The notes: a model not told the origin generated them from the letters alone. Positions 33,057 through 42,171 are shown, counted from the stretch's first letter. The stretch is DNA of 53,885 nucleotides from RGIG8244 sp045592785 (GCA_045592785.1 JAZNVL010000026.1:1-53885); one strand, 5' to 3'. Program-made: numbers and translations.

Positions 33057-34337
33057 TCATTCCAGTAATTCTTCCGCCATCCGTGCGGCACCGCAGGCGG
33101 CTTCCTCTTTTCCTTCGGGGAATTCCGGTGTCAGATCGAAGACCATACGGCAGGCTTTCTGCAAAACTTTTGTCTTGCGGACCGCATTGCCGGAACACAA
33201 CAGTTTCGTTCTGCCCTTTGTGAGTTCTGCGGGGAGCGACTGCTGCAGATTCCGGACGATGCCCAGAGCGAATGCCGCGGCGATCTTTCCCGGCGTAAAG
33301 TTGCCAAGATCGATATTGGTGATACTGCCACGGAGTTCCGGCGCATACCGTTCCCCGAGAAAATGAGGTGCCACTTCCGGCAGACCATCCTTTTCGAGTT
33401 CCGCCAGTGCCAACGCATCGATCCGGTCATAAAGTTCGGGTCCTTCCGGTGCCGTCCCTGTCAGTGAAACAAGGATCTCCCGGTAGAACGAGGCGATCAA
33501 TGCCCAGGATGCACCGCCGCATAAGGGCGAACCGACAGCAAGATAACGTCCGCCGGGATAGGGCCGGTATTCGCCGGAAGTTCCGATGTGTTCCGTGATG
33601 GCGGAAAGCTGTGCGCCGGTCCCCAGGGTCAAATGCAGTTCGGAGGCGGCATCGCGGGAAGCGGAAAATACGCTTGCCTGATTGTCTCCCGTGGCGACCA
33701 TGACGGGTATTCCGCCGGGCAGACCCCAGCCCGACACGATGTGTCCGGCACGGTGACAGGGGCGTACAACTTCCGGCAGGATGGAAATGGGGATATGCAA
33801 AGCCTGGATGAGGTCCAGCTTGAACTTGTTTTCTGTCAGGTCATAAGCACCCCAGCTTGCACCTCCGGTGTAATCCGTGAAGACCCGTTTGGGGCATCCG
33901 GTGAGATGCCAGACCACATAATCGTAAATGGTGGCGGAACGGGTGTACTTTGCAAGGTGTCCGGACCGTGCAAGGGAGGCGAGGGTGGCAATCCCGAATC
34001 CGTGACGGAGTTCCGGTGCCGTCTTCCGGATCTCCTCCAGATCCGGCACGATGTATTGCCAGGTATACAACGGAGACGTTTCCGTTTCGTTCCACAGGAC
34101 CGCGCCGTGCATTTGCCCGGTAACACCGACCGCGGAAACATTTTCCACCAGTTCCTGCGGGATCCCCAACAGGAGATCGCGGACGACCCGGAGATGAATC
34201 GCGGGATCCTGTATTCCGGGTTCGATGGCGGCATGATGCGCCACACTGCTGCAATGGAGAAGTGTCCCCTTTGCGGAGTCAACGATCACACACGCCGTTT
34301 TCCCGGTGCCGATATCAAGTCCAAGCAGGAATGCCAT
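33057..34337 (-). CDS. FGGY-family carbohydrate kinase, sedoheptulokinase-like
   Basis: 426 aa. N-terminal phosphate-binding loop LLGLDIGTGKTACVIVD, then AVGVTGQMHGAVLW typical of FGGY kinases of the xylulokinase/sedoheptulokinase group, GDNQASVFS and LTLGTGAQLS in the middle, and LLCSGNAVRKTKVLQ near the C-terminus. It phosphorylates a sugar with ATP; sedoheptulose is favoured by the IHLRVVRDLLLG-type insert, but not certain. Starts 1 bp after the stop of the isomerase gene, indicating a two-gene catabolic operon. Confidence 0.82.
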   Translation of the reverse strand: MAFLLGLDIGTGKTACVIVDSAKGTLLHCSSVAHHAAIEPGIQDPAIHLRVVRDLLLGIPQELVENVSAVGVTGQMHGAVLWNETETSPLYTWQYIVPDLEEIRKTAPELRHGFGIATLASLARSGHLAKYTRSATIYDYVVWHLTGCPKRVFTDYTGGASWGAYDLTENKFKLDLIQALHIPISILPEVVRPCHRAGHIVSGWGLPGGIPVMVATGDNQASVFSASRDAASELHLTLGTGAQLSAITEHIGTSGEYRPYPGGRYLAVGSPLCGGASWALIASFYREILVSLTGTAPEGPELYDRIDALALAELEKDGLPEVAPHFLGERYAPELRGSITNIDLGNFTPGKIAAAFALGIVRNLQQSLPAELTKGRTKLLCSGNAVRKTKVLQKACRMVFDLTPEFPEGKEEAACGAARMAEELLE

Positions 34338-34338
34338 T

Positions 34339-35199
34339 TTATTGCACTCCGGGGAGTGTTTTCAGGAAGTTCACAGCTTCGGAAATGTCGCGGACGGGAT
34401 CCGCACCCACTTCCCGTTCGATGGTCAGCCAGGAATCATAACCGATCTCATGAAGAGCCGCGATGTATTCCTTCCAGGGGACCTGTCCTTTGCCCAGGGG
34501 TACTTCTTCGAAGAGCTGTCCGGTAACGGAAAGGAGCTGTTCGAATCCGCCTTCGGCGAACGCGGTATAGATCTTGACCGGGTCACATTTTTTGTAATGG
34601 ATCCCGTCTTTCGCATGGGTGTGAACGATATGTCCTTTGAGGGTTTTTACGCCCTGGACCACATCTTCATCCAACACCATTTTCAGGTTGGCGGGGTCAT
34701 AATTGATCCCCAGACCGGGATCATCCACGGCATCCAGGAATTTTTTCAGCGTGACGGCATGTTCCGGACCCGTTTCGATGGCGAAGTGCATGTTTTTGCT
34801 GCTGGCATAAGCGGCGACTTCCTTCAGGGATTCACAGAGAATGCCGAACCGTTCGCAGTTGATGTCTTCCGGGATCACGCCGATATGCCCGGTGACGACT
34901 TTCGCGCCGAGCCGTTCCGCAATGTCAAAGATCTGCTGTGTTTTGCGGATCCGTTCGGGATTTTCCAGTCTGTTTTCGAAGGCATGACCGCCCAGATCAC
35001 CGCAAACGGCAGTGACGGCGATATCCAGACGTTTACATTCATCGGCGAGGGCATCCAGTTCGGCTTCGGAGAAATCCATCAGATTCCACCGTCCGCCGAC
35101 TGCATAAAGCTGTACGCCGTCTGCGCCCAGTTGTTTGGCAAGTGTGATCGAGTCGTACAGCGGTACGCCGAGAAGGTCTGCGATAATTGCAACTTTCAT
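34339..35199 (-). CDS. Sugar phosphate isomerase/epimerase (xylose isomerase-like TIM barrel)
   Basis: 286 aa. AP-endonuclease-2-type TIM barrel with metal ligands in IETGPEH (Glu), INYDPANL (Asp), HTHAKDG (His) and TIEREVG (Glu). Family members isomerise or epimerise sugars, inosose and hydroxypyruvate. With the downstream kinase it probably supplies an isomerised sugar for phosphorylation. Start ATG 35199 preceded by AGAAAGGAAT. Confidence 0.87.
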   Translation of the reverse strand: MKVAIIADLLGVPLYDSITLAKQLGADGVQLYAVGGRWNLMDFSEAELDALADECKRLDIAVTAVCGDLGGHAFENRLENPERIRKTQQIFDIAERLGAKVVTGHIGVIPEDINCERFGILCESLKEVAAYASSKNMHFAIETGPEHAVTLKKFLDAVDDPGLGINYDPANLKMVLDEDVVQGVKTLKGHIVHTHAKDGIHYKKCDPVKIYTAFAEGGFEQLLSVTGQLFEEVPLGKGQVPWKEYIAALHEIGYDSWLTIEREVGADPVRDISEAVNFLKTLPGVQ

Positions 35200-35229
35200 G
35201 AGTATGTATTCCTTTCTGTGGGATTGCTT

Positions 35230-35862
35230 TTACTTTGCGGGCCAGCCGATGATCTGGGTGTAAAGGACCGCCTGCCTGTCCGTGATGCCCATCTGCTTTG
35301 CCAATACTTTTTTGTCAAAACCGCCGCAGATCACGACGGAAAGCCCTTTGGAGGCGCAGTAAAGGTATACGTTCTGATACGCGGACCCGGCATGGGCATT
35401 GGACATCATCAGAGTGGAATCCGCATCCCGTCCTTTGGAGATGTCGGCGGTGTAGATCATGACCAGGGGCGCGGAAAGCGGCATTTCCTTCCGCATGAAC
35501 GTGTAGCCGCGCAAATCGGCATCCTTCACCGGAATGAGTTGATTCTTTTTCGCATCATAACGATAGAGTCCGGACTCCATGGCGGCGTATACGATCAGGT
35601 TCTGCATGTTGAGTGCGGTGGGGATGGTCAGCTTGCCGCTGTCCGCACGGTTGATCCCGCATGCCGCATAGAAGAGATTGGAAATATCCTGCAGGGCGAG
35701 GGCATCCTTCTTGAAATCCCGGTTGGTCTGACGTTCCGTCAACGCCTGCATCAACGGTTTGCCGCCGGTCTTATCGGGTGCGGGAAGCTGAATGACTTCG
35801 GCAGCGGTGAGCGAGACGATTGCGGCGGTGAAAACAGCGAGCGTAGAGAACATCTTTTTCAT
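35230..35862 (-). CDS. Secreted SagB/ThcOx-type nitroreductase-fold protein
   Basis: 210 aa. Signal peptide MKKMFSTLAVFTAAIVSLTAA (cleavage after TAA). The mature part has the short nitroreductase fold of SagB-type proteins: QALTERQTNRDF, ISNLFYAACGINR, TALNMQNLIVYAAMESGLYRYD, SNAHAGSAYQNVYLYCASKGL and ending in IIGWPAK. Such proteins bind FMN; the role of exported versions is unknown. Its promoter lies 40 bp upstream, and it may also feed the isomerase/kinase genes, which start 30 bp after it. Confidence 0.85.
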   Translation of the reverse strand: MKKMFSTLAVFTAAIVSLTAAEVIQLPAPDKTGGKPLMQALTERQTNRDFKKDALALQDISNLFYAACGINRADSGKLTIPTALNMQNLIVYAAMESGLYRYDAKKNQLIPVKDADLRGYTFMRKEMPLSAPLVMIYTADISKGRDADSTLMMSNAHAGSAYQNVYLYCASKGLSVVICGGFDKKVLAKQMGITDRQAVLYTQIIGWPAK

Positions 35863-35901
35863 ACATCGGACTCCTTGGTTGTTGTTTGGATATTACGGGG
35901 T

Positions 35902-35929
35902 AATATAGCCTTTGAAGAATTTATTTCAA
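35902..35929 (-). promoter_or_regulatory. Promoter for the SagB-type gene
   Basis: Minus strand: -35 TTGAAA (35924-35929), 16-nt spacer, -10 TATATT (35902-35907). Confidence 0.65.
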
Positions 35930-35970
35930 GTGACCTGCGAAGTATTTTCGGGGAAAATGCTTTTTCTCTC

Positions 35971-35998
35971 TTGCTTTTGCCATTTTTGGGGGTATTGT
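35971..35998 (+). promoter_or_regulatory. Promoter for the mutarotase gene
   Basis: -35 TTGCTT (35971-35976), 16-nt spacer, -10 TATTGT (35993-35998). Confidence 0.4.
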
Positions 35999-36031
35999 AT
36001 GGTATATTTCAATCAAACACAAGGAGTCATT

Positions 36032-36883
36032 ATGTCAAAAGAATATTCTATCGCCGTCCTCGAACAGTTCGGGATCACCATTACAAGCCGGGGGGAACTG
36101 CCCGTCTACCGCATCGAAAACAAGTTCGGGGTCACGGAATTCACCACGCACGGAGCCCATGTGCTTTCCTTCACTCCTGCGGGCGCGGAAGATCTCCTCT
36201 GGGTTTCCGGGGAATCCTGGTTCACGCCCGGCAAACCCATTCGCGGCGGGATCCCGGTGTGCTGGCCCTGGTTCGGTCCTGCGGGAACACCCGCCCACGG
36301 TGTCGCCCGGATCGCGTTCTGGGATATGGATGAGATCATTCCGGAAGCCGACGGCTCCACCTCCATCGTTCTGACCCTTGACAAAAGCAGTGAACTGGGC
36401 TTGACTGCGAAACTCCGGATCAATGCCGGGGCCGCGCTCACTCTCTCCATGACGACCCGGAACGTGGGCGTGAAACCCGTCACCGTTTCCGAAGCACTCC
36501 ACAGTTATTTCGCCATTTCCGACATTACCAAAATCACGGTCAACGGACTGGAAAGCAAAGAACTTTCGGAGCCATTCTTCCCCGGTCTGCGGGATGGAAA
36601 GATCTATTTCGAACAGGAAACCGACCTGGTCTGTCAGTGCGGGGATAAGATCCTCACGGTGGATGACCCGGGCAAAAACCGCATGATCCGCGTGGAACGG
36701 TTCGGCTGTGCCTCTGCGGTGGTGTGGAATCCCTGGATCGAAAAATCCAAACGCATGGTGGACTACGGCGATAACGAATATCCCGGCATGGTCTGTGTGG
36801 AAGCCGCCAATGCACGCAGCGGTGCATTCGTCCTGCTCCCGGGCAACAGTCACACCATGGGGACCCGTCTTTCCCTCATCTGA
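36032..36883 (+). CDS. D-hexose-6-phosphate mutarotase (YeaD-like aldose 1-epimerase family)
   Basis: 283 aa from ATG 36032 (AAGGAG SD); 40 further upstream codons lack an SD and include the promoter. Family landmarks: GAHVLSFTPAGAEDLLWVS, KPIRGGIPVCWPWFGP, HGVARIAFW with the catalytic His region, EALHSYF, and WNPWIEKSKRMVDYGDNEYPGMVCVE with the catalytic Glu near the C-terminus. It interconverts the anomers of hexose 6-phosphates in the cytoplasm. Stop is flush with the convergent 36884-38329 gene. Confidence 0.92.
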   Translation: MSKEYSIAVLEQFGITITSRGELPVYRIENKFGVTEFTTHGAHVLSFTPAGAEDLLWVSGESWFTPGKPIRGGIPVCWPWFGPAGTPAHGVARIAFWDMDEIIPEADGSTSIVLTLDKSSELGLTAKLRINAGAALTLSMTTRNVGVKPVTVSEALHSYFAISDITKITVNGLESKELSEPFFPGLRDGKIYFEQETDLVCQCGDKILTVDDPGKNRMIRVERFGCASAVVWNPWIEKSKRMVDYGDNEYPGMVCVEAANARSGAFVLLPGNSHTMGTRLSLI

Positions 36884-38329
36884 TCACGACTTCTTCTTCC
36901 GGTGACGGACCTGTTCCACGGATTTGATCCCGTTACGGGCAAGCACGAGACGGAACCGCATGCAGCGTTCATCCTGTCCGTTGCCGCCGTACCGGATGAG
37001 CATATTGATGTGATACAGCCGTTTTGCTTTCAACGCCCCGAGAGAGCCGTCGGCTGCCGGATAATACACCGGACGAACGGGGTTATCCATCTTGCGGAGC
37101 CAGTCCCGGACGTTGAACCGGACGATGTCATTGATGCCGTCCACCTGGAACGTCCGGTAGATGGTCCCGCACTGTTTCGTGAATAATTCGATCTGCTTCC
37201 GGTAGCACAGGACATTTTCGGAAAGCGGGCCGTTGACATGACGGCTCAATGCGGATCTGTCCCGGAGTTCCCGGAGGATGGGATCCACGTTTTTTTCGGA
37301 GCGGAAGGTCATACTTTCGCGGCAGACACCGACTTTGCGGTCCATGGCGTCGTAGATCTTCATGTTGTAGTCATAAGCATACGCGGCACGGTGCGAGGAA
37401 AACCATTGCTGCAGAAGAGCTTTGATCCGGTCCTTGAACATATACGCCACCACCCACACGATGAAGAAGGACAGGGAAAATTCTTCGAGAAAGAGTCCGC
37501 GCCAGAGAAAGGCGATCCCCGTCACAAAGATCATGGCAATGGCGGCGGCGACGGAAAGAAAAATATTTTCAAGCAGAACTCCGGCTTTCCGGACTGCTGT
37601 TTTGAGGTACAATACACTTGCCATGGTCTTTTTCATGGTACTTTCCCGGTACAGAAGTTCGGCGTTGTCCCCCGCGGGATCGGGCACGGAGGGATAATTG
37701 CGTTCTTTGCGGTATGCGATCTCCCGTTCCGCACTTTCCCGGATGACGGCAATGACATTGTTGTCCGCATCGAACTGTTTCCACAGCTGATACTTGTACG
37801 CGTTCGCCGTCACGCTGAGAAATTCATCCACAAGATCAAACAGTTCCACCAGAAAACGTTCCTCCTGCGGGAATTCCTGCCGCAAGGCACGGTAACGGTA
37901 CAGAACCGTGTTCACATGATCCAGATATCCGGAGAGCTGCTCCGCCCGTTCTGCCGGGGGGAGTTCCAGCAGCGCAGCGGCACCATCCCGGAACGCGACT
38001 TTCGCTACAGAACAGAACATCTTGAGCTGTTCCGTGGCATCTTCTCCGGCATTGCGGAGAGAGGTTGCCAGTGAGCGGAAGACGTTGTTCTCCTCTTTTG
38101 CCAGGTCGGCGATATGGATCTCGGGTGTTTTGAGCCGGAGATAATCCGTGAGATCGGCGTAGAACTTTTCTTTCGGATAACTCTGGGCATCAACCTGCAG
38201 GTTCCGGGGGATGAAGAAAAACACATCGATATGATAATCATTGACCTTCCGGGAATGATCGATGGGGCAGACGAATTTCATCTCCACCTGGTATTTATCA
38301 TGCTGAGTGACTCTTCCGCTGATGTTCAT
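36884..38329 (-). CDS. Membrane protein of unknown function, 481 aa
   Basis: Two adjacent TM segments (IFLSVAAAIAMIFVTGIAFLW and FSLSFFIVWVVAYMF, about residues 265-310) separate an N-terminal soluble domain (~1-260, starting with a beta-rich KYQVEMKFVCPIDHSRKVNDYHIDVFFFIP) from a C-terminal basic domain ending in RHRKKKS. No family recognised. The preceding gene ends 2 bp before its start, so both products are probably made together and may interact. Confidence 0.75.
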   Translation of the reverse strand: MNISGRVTQHDKYQVEMKFVCPIDHSRKVNDYHIDVFFFIPRNLQVDAQSYPKEKFYADLTDYLRLKTPEIHIADLAKEENNVFRSLATSLRNAGEDATEQLKMFCSVAKVAFRDGAAALLELPPAERAEQLSGYLDHVNTVLYRYRALRQEFPQEERFLVELFDLVDEFLSVTANAYKYQLWKQFDADNNVIAVIRESAEREIAYRKERNYPSVPDPAGDNAELLYRESTMKKTMASVLYLKTAVRKAGVLLENIFLSVAAAIAMIFVTGIAFLWRGLFLEEFSLSFFIVWVVAYMFKDRIKALLQQWFSSHRAAYAYDYNMKIYDAMDRKVGVCRESMTFRSEKNVDPILRELRDRSALSRHVNGPLSENVLCYRKQIELFTKQCGTIYRTFQVDGINDIVRFNVRDWLRKMDNPVRPVYYPAADGSLGALKAKRLYHINMLIRYGGNGQDERCMRFRLVLARNGIKSVEQVRHRKKKS

Positions 38330-38331
38330 GG

Positions 38332-38925
38332 TCAGGATTTCTTCTGTTGAGAGGCGATCTTCTTTGCCAGGAGAACGTCCAGGAGTTTGCTGCGGATCTC
38401 ATCATCTTCCTCCCGCAGGGCTTCCGGGGTATACGCCATGCAGTGCCAGAAGTCCCGCACATCTTCGTAGAACGGAGATTTCCCCAGTTCTTCGAAATGC
38501 TGTGCGAAAAATTCCAGCGTTTCAAAGATCACGGCAGATTCTTCCTGACTGTATGACTGGAAATATTCGCAATATGTGTTCCGCAGTTCCGGCGGATTCC
38601 ATTCGGCGGAAAGCGCCCACGCCATGGGCATGATGTCCCGGCAGAGCATTTCCACTTCGGGGAACCGGTCACCGGGGGCGGCGGCAGGGTCACAGAAACT
38701 GTTTCCGCTGCCGGGGTGTTCCACCCGGTCATACATCTGTTCCAGCAGGGCGAAAAAGACTTCCGCCAGATCGGCTTTCCGGTCTGCATCGAAGTACCGC
38801 AGATTGTCGCTGATCGCGTCTGCGATTTCCTCTCTGGAATGATAGATGGGGTCTGCGTTGACTCTGTGAAAGACTTCATCAAAGTGTTTCTGGAGGGTAT
38901 CGATCCTGCTTTGTACTTCGCTCAT
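38332..38925 (-). CDS. Hypothetical cytoplasmic protein, 197 aa
   Basis: Acidic, helical protein with a basic C-terminal tail (LLAKKIASQQKKS); no motif recognised. Coupled to the downstream membrane protein gene (2-bp gap). It lies 77 bp after the EF-G paralogue, which ends in its own terminator, so a separate promoter in that gap or read-through would be needed; I do not see a clear promoter. Confidence 0.7.
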   Translation of the reverse strand: MSEVQSRIDTLQKHFDEVFHRVNADPIYHSREEIADAISDNLRYFDADRKADLAEVFFALLEQMYDRVEHPGSGNSFCDPAAAPGDRFPEVEMLCRDIMPMAWALSAEWNPPELRNTYCEYFQSYSQEESAVIFETLEFFAQHFEELGKSPFYEDVRDFWHCMAYTPEALREEDDEIRSKLLDVLLAKKIASQQKKS

Positions 38926-38940
38926 TTCTTTTTGTTCCTT

Positions 38941-38976
38941 AAAAACAGCCGCCGCCGTTTGGTTTCCGGCGGCGGC
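38941..38976 (-). terminator. Rho-independent terminator of the EF-G paralogue
   Basis: Minus strand stem GCCGCCGCC/GGCGGCGGC (38968-38976, 38948-38956), 11-nt loop, then TGTTTTT. Confidence 0.8.
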
Positions 38977-39002
38977 TTTGAGTTGTTCCTGTTCGATTAC
39001 GA

Positions 39003-41039
39003 TCAGTCTTCTTCTTCCTGATTTTCCGCCTTGAACTTGTTGATGATCTCATTCATCACGTTGGCGGGTACCACGTCATAACGGGCGAAGGAGATCTCAT
39101 GGGAACCCTTGCCCTGGGTCATGGACCGCAGTTCGGTGGCGTATTTCTGGATTTCCGCCTGGGGTGCTTCGGCTTCCAATACCTGCAAGCCTTCTTCCGT
39201 ATTCATGCCGAGGATACGGCCGCGTTTATGGTTCAGATTGCCCGTAATATCGCCGGTATAGGATTCCGGGATCATGATCCGGACGTTCATCACGGGTTCC
39301 ATGAGAACGGGTTTCGCCTTTTCCATGGCTTCCTTGAAGGCGCGCCGTGTTGCGATCTTGAACGCCATTTCGGAGGAGTCCACGGGGTGATATTTGCCGT
39401 CAAACACGGTCACGCGGACATTTTCCACCACGCAGCCGGCGAGGGGACCCCGTTCCATGGCTTCATGGATGCCTTTTTCCACAGCGGGAATGAAGTTTTT
39501 CGGGATGGCGCCGCCGACGATGGCGTTGACAAATTCAAAGCCTTCCGGGATGGCTTCGATACGCAGATGAACTTCGGCAAACTGACCGTGACCGCCGGAC
39601 TGCTTTTTGTGTCTGTAAGCGGCTTCGCCTCTGCCGGTGACGGTTTCGCGGTAGGGGATCTTGGGCAGCTGCAAATCGGTATCGACTTTTGCCAATGCTT
39701 TCAGGTTCTTGACGGCATTGTTGATATGCTGTTCGCCCATACCGCACAGAAGGGTTTCGTGGGTTTCGTCGTTCCGTTGGATGACCAGTGTGGGGTCACA
39801 TTCCGCCAGACGCTGCAAGCCGTTGACGATCTTATCTTCTTCCCCGCTCTTGGTTGCGTAGATTGCAAAGGAGATGACGGGATCGGGATAGATCTGACGG
39901 GGCATGGCGTGATTTTCGGTGAGAGAATCGCCCAGCGTGTCGCCGGTCTTGGTCGCTTTGAGTTTCGCGATCCCGCAGATACAACCGGGGCAGACTTCAT
40001 CCACCGGGATCTGGTTCTTCCCGTTCAGCAGCAGAAGCTGTCCGATGCGTTCCTTGCTCTGGGTATTGAGGTTGTAAATATCGCTGTTGGAACGGATGGT
40101 CCCGGTAAGGACACGGATATACGCCATCTGCCCGATAAAGGGATCCAGCGCACTCTTGAAGACGAATGCGGCGGCGGGACCATCTTCTTTGGGGACCATC
40201 TGATTTCCGTCATCGGTCTTGCGGACGCGTTCGAGAGGATTGGGCATCATTTCGGCGATACCATCCAGGAGTTCTTTCACGCCGATATCCTTGCCGGAAA
40301 TGGTGGCGAAAACGGGAGCGAGGGCACCGCTTTTCACGGCGGCATGAAGTCCTTTGGTGGTTTCTTCGGGCGTGAGTTTTTCCCCGGCGAGATATTTTTC
40401 GGTGAGTGCTTCATCGGTTTCGGCGACGGCATCCATGATCTGTTCCCGGTACTTCGCAACGAGATCTTTCATATCCGCAGGGATCTCATCGTCGGGGGTC
40501 TGCAGAACGTGGATGACCTTTTCAATGCTGCCTTCCCTGCCTGCGGGAACGGTCATGGGCACGCACACCAGTGCACCGTAAGTTTCCTGCAGTTGCGCGA
40601 GAACGCGGTCGAAGTCCGCCATTTCCCGATCGAGCCGGTTGATGGTGATGAGTTTGGGCAGCAGGAATGTTTTGGAATATTTCCATGCGCGTGAGAATCC
40701 GATTTCGATCCCTTCCACACCATCCGCGACGAGGAGCGCGAATCCGCAGGAACGGAAGGATGAAATGACTTCGCCGACGAATTCGCCGTACCCGGGGGTA
40801 TCGGTGAAGAACATCTGAATGCCGTCCCAGTTGCAGTTGAGGTAGGAGGAATAAATACTGGAACGTTTTTCCTGTTCATCGGGGGAAAAGTCAGAAATAC
40901 TCGTTTTCGCATCCACAGAACCAAGCCGGTCTACTGCGCCGGCTTTATACAGCATAAGATCACATAAAGTGGTCTTGCCGCATCCATTGTGACCAGCGAC
41001 AACGAAGTTGCGAATCTTTTCCGGTGACGAGATTTTCAT
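39003..41039 (-). CDS. EF-G-like translation factor GTPase (EF-G2 type)
   Basis: 678 aa. G1 is GHNGCGKTTL, the G3 equivalent is TDTPGYGEF, and G4 is reduced to INRLDRE instead of NKxD. Domains II-V follow: FIGQMAYIRVLTGTI (II), HINNAVKNLKA (III), GGHGQFAEVHLRIEA...GGAIPKNFIPAVEKGI (IV) and PVMNVRIMIPESYTGDITGNLNHKRGRILGM (V). It is probably the second EF-G paralogue found in many bacteria rather than the essential translocase, because it stands alone away from rpsL/rpsG/tuf. GGAGG SD and a -35/-10 pair at 41082-41109. Confidence 0.88.
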   Translation of the reverse strand: MKISSPEKIRNFVVAGHNGCGKTTLCDLMLYKAGAVDRLGSVDAKTSISDFSPDEQEKRSSIYSSYLNCNWDGIQMFFTDTPGYGEFVGEVISSFRSCGFALLVADGVEGIEIGFSRAWKYSKTFLLPKLITINRLDREMADFDRVLAQLQETYGALVCVPMTVPAGREGSIEKVIHVLQTPDDEIPADMKDLVAKYREQIMDAVAETDEALTEKYLAGEKLTPEETTKGLHAAVKSGALAPVFATISGKDIGVKELLDGIAEMMPNPLERVRKTDDGNQMVPKEDGPAAAFVFKSALDPFIGQMAYIRVLTGTIRSNSDIYNLNTQSKERIGQLLLLNGKNQIPVDEVCPGCICGIAKLKATKTGDTLGDSLTENHAMPRQIYPDPVISFAIYATKSGEEDKIVNGLQRLAECDPTLVIQRNDETHETLLCGMGEQHINNAVKNLKALAKVDTDLQLPKIPYRETVTGRGEAAYRHKKQSGGHGQFAEVHLRIEAIPEGFEFVNAIVGGAIPKNFIPAVEKGIHEAMERGPLAGCVVENVRVTVFDGKYHPVDSSEMAFKIATRRAFKEAMEKAKPVLMEPVMNVRIMIPESYTGDITGNLNHKRGRILGMNTEEGLQVLEAEAPQAEIQKYATELRSMTQGKGSHEISFARYDVVPANVMNEIINKFKAENQEEED

Positions 41040-41081
41040 ACTCTTTCCTCCAATGTTGTTTGTTATTGTTGAAATATTGGG

Positions 41082-41109
41082 TATATCTTAAACAATGAGT
41101 CTTGTGCAA
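41082..41109 (-). promoter_or_regulatory. Promoter for the EF-G paralogue
   Basis: Minus strand: -35 TTGCAC (41104-41109), 16-nt spacer, -10 GATATA (41082-41087). Confidence 0.5.
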
Positions 41110-41358
41110 GTATTCCATGTTTCGTGAGGTTTTTTATATCATGCGCGGCTGCGTGAAGGACAGGGGGGGGCGCAGGATGTTTTTCAAGAGCGCCCCTGAT
41201 GAGTTTCGGGGTTCGGAAACATTCGTACAATAAATACAGTTTTTTGAAAAGTCAAACGCAAAAACCCCTTTCCATGCAAAAAAAATCAAAAATTTATCTT
41301 TTTTTCCGTTTTTTTGCCCCGTTTTACCCGGAAATCAACGGGAGAACAGCGCATTTTT
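41110..41358. other. Non-coding gap with a GC-rich hairpin
   Basis: Contains a G-run joined to a hairpin GGGGCGC (41167-41173) / GCGCCCC (41190-41196) with a 16-nt loop, then an AT-rich stretch. No gene or known RNA seen. Confidence 0.4.
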
Positions 41359-41568
41359 TTACGAGCCCATGCCGGGATCGTTCCGCAGTTCACGGACCCG
41401 GTGACGGCGTGCCCGGGCTGCCGCACGGTCTTCTTCCGGACGTTGTCCCCGGGGATCCGCCGTGCGCGGATATAACTTTCTGTTGCAGTTGATCTCATCC
41501 GGGTTGAACATGCGCTCCATGGTCCGTTCTTTTGCCCACTCTTTTCTGACTGAACCGTGTTTTTTCAT
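41359..41568 (-). CDS. Small highly charged protein, 69 aa
   Basis: Arg/Glu/Asp-rich (MKKHGSVRKEWAKERTMERMF...), no motif recognised. It is real by context: an ideal GGAGGGG SD 8 nt before ATG 41568 and a TTGCAA-N16-TATTGT promoter at 41606-41633. Possibly a nucleic-acid- or ribosome-associated small protein; this is only suggested by charge. Confidence 0.65.
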   Translation of the reverse strand: MKKHGSVRKEWAKERTMERMFNPDEINCNRKLYPRTADPRGQRPEEDRAAARARRHRVRELRNDPGMGS

Positions 41569-41605
41569 TGGAATCCCCTCCTTTTGAAGTGTTGCAATAC
41601 GGTTT

Positions 41606-41633
41606 ACAATACGCGTGAAAAAAGGATTTGCAA
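41606..41633 (-). promoter_or_regulatory. Promoter for the 41359-41568 small gene
   Basis: Minus strand: -35 TTGCAA (41628-41633), 16-nt spacer, -10 TATTGT (41606-41611). Confidence 0.55.
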
Positions 41634-41714
41634 GGGGAGGGGATATCTATTTTTCCGGAAAATATACGACATTATGTTTTCTTTGCGTTCCGGGAAAATA
41701 TTCCGGTCCCGCAG

Positions 41715-41742
41715 TTGAAAAACGGTATTCCGGGTGTATTGC
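41715..41742 (+). promoter_or_regulatory. Promoter retained by the 41767 remnant
   Basis: -35 TTGAAA (41715-41720), 16-nt spacer, -10 TATTGC (41737-41742). Confidence 0.45.
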
Positions 41743-41766
41743 AATATAACAGAAAGTGTGTAAAAT

Positions 41767-41997
41767 ATGAAAAAGATCACAGCATTGGCGATCGGACTCG
41801 CCGGATACCTGCTGCCCGCCACACCCGAACATTGGGAAGTCCTGGCAAAACAGCGTTCCGGCAAAGGGGAAGAACAGAGCAGCATTCTCTGCCGTCCCTG
41901 CGGCAAAGGACTGGTGGTGATCTCCGGCGAACTTTACGGCAATGCGCTGCCCTTCCTGGCGAATATCCTTGCTTACAGCCAAGAGGTCAAACGCTGA
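41767..41997 (+). pseudogene. In-frame deletion remnant of a DUF4838-type gene (signal peptide joined to C-terminal tail)
   Basis: 76-codon frame. Residues 1-12 (MKKITALAIGLA) are a signal-peptide start. From residue 13 the sequence GYLLPATPEHWEVLAKQ...LCRPCGKGLVVISGELYGN...EVKR matches the last ~65 residues of the 43162-46215 protein (GVLLPASPESWEVLAKQ...VCRPCGKGLVVISGGLFGN...VVKR). Everything between, some 900 codons by comparison, is missing while the frame stays open and the promoter is kept. A tiny secreted product may still be made, but it would lack all catalytic domains. Confidence 0.7.
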
Positions 41998-42008
41998 CAC
42001 GATTTTTG

Positions 42009-42120
42009 TACGGATGAGTACGGATTGGTACGGATGAGTACGGATGAGTACGGATGAGTACGGAGTTTAAGGCTTCTTTTTTTTCCGTACCGATCCGTAA
42101 AAATCCGTAAAAATCCGTAA
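42009..42120 (+). repeat. Decamer repeat/hairpin module, copy 1
   Basis: Five 10-bp units of consensus TACGGATGAG (42009-42058), then TACGGAG, a T-rich spacer containing GGCTTC, and the complementary arm CCGTACCGATCCGTAAAAATCCGTA. The last decamers and the arm pair as TACGGA/TCCGTA, making a conserved hairpin. It stands between the remnant and the pseudopilin gene. Confidence 0.85.
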
Positions 42121-42171
42121 TTTTTTTTTAAGATATCACAAAATAACAATAAAAATGCAACAAAATTACAG

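Noticed and set aside
36884..38925. Assignment of the two unknown minus-strand genes to a secretion or toxin system
   Set aside because: Neither protein shows a recognisable motif; only their coupling and two TM helices are supported.
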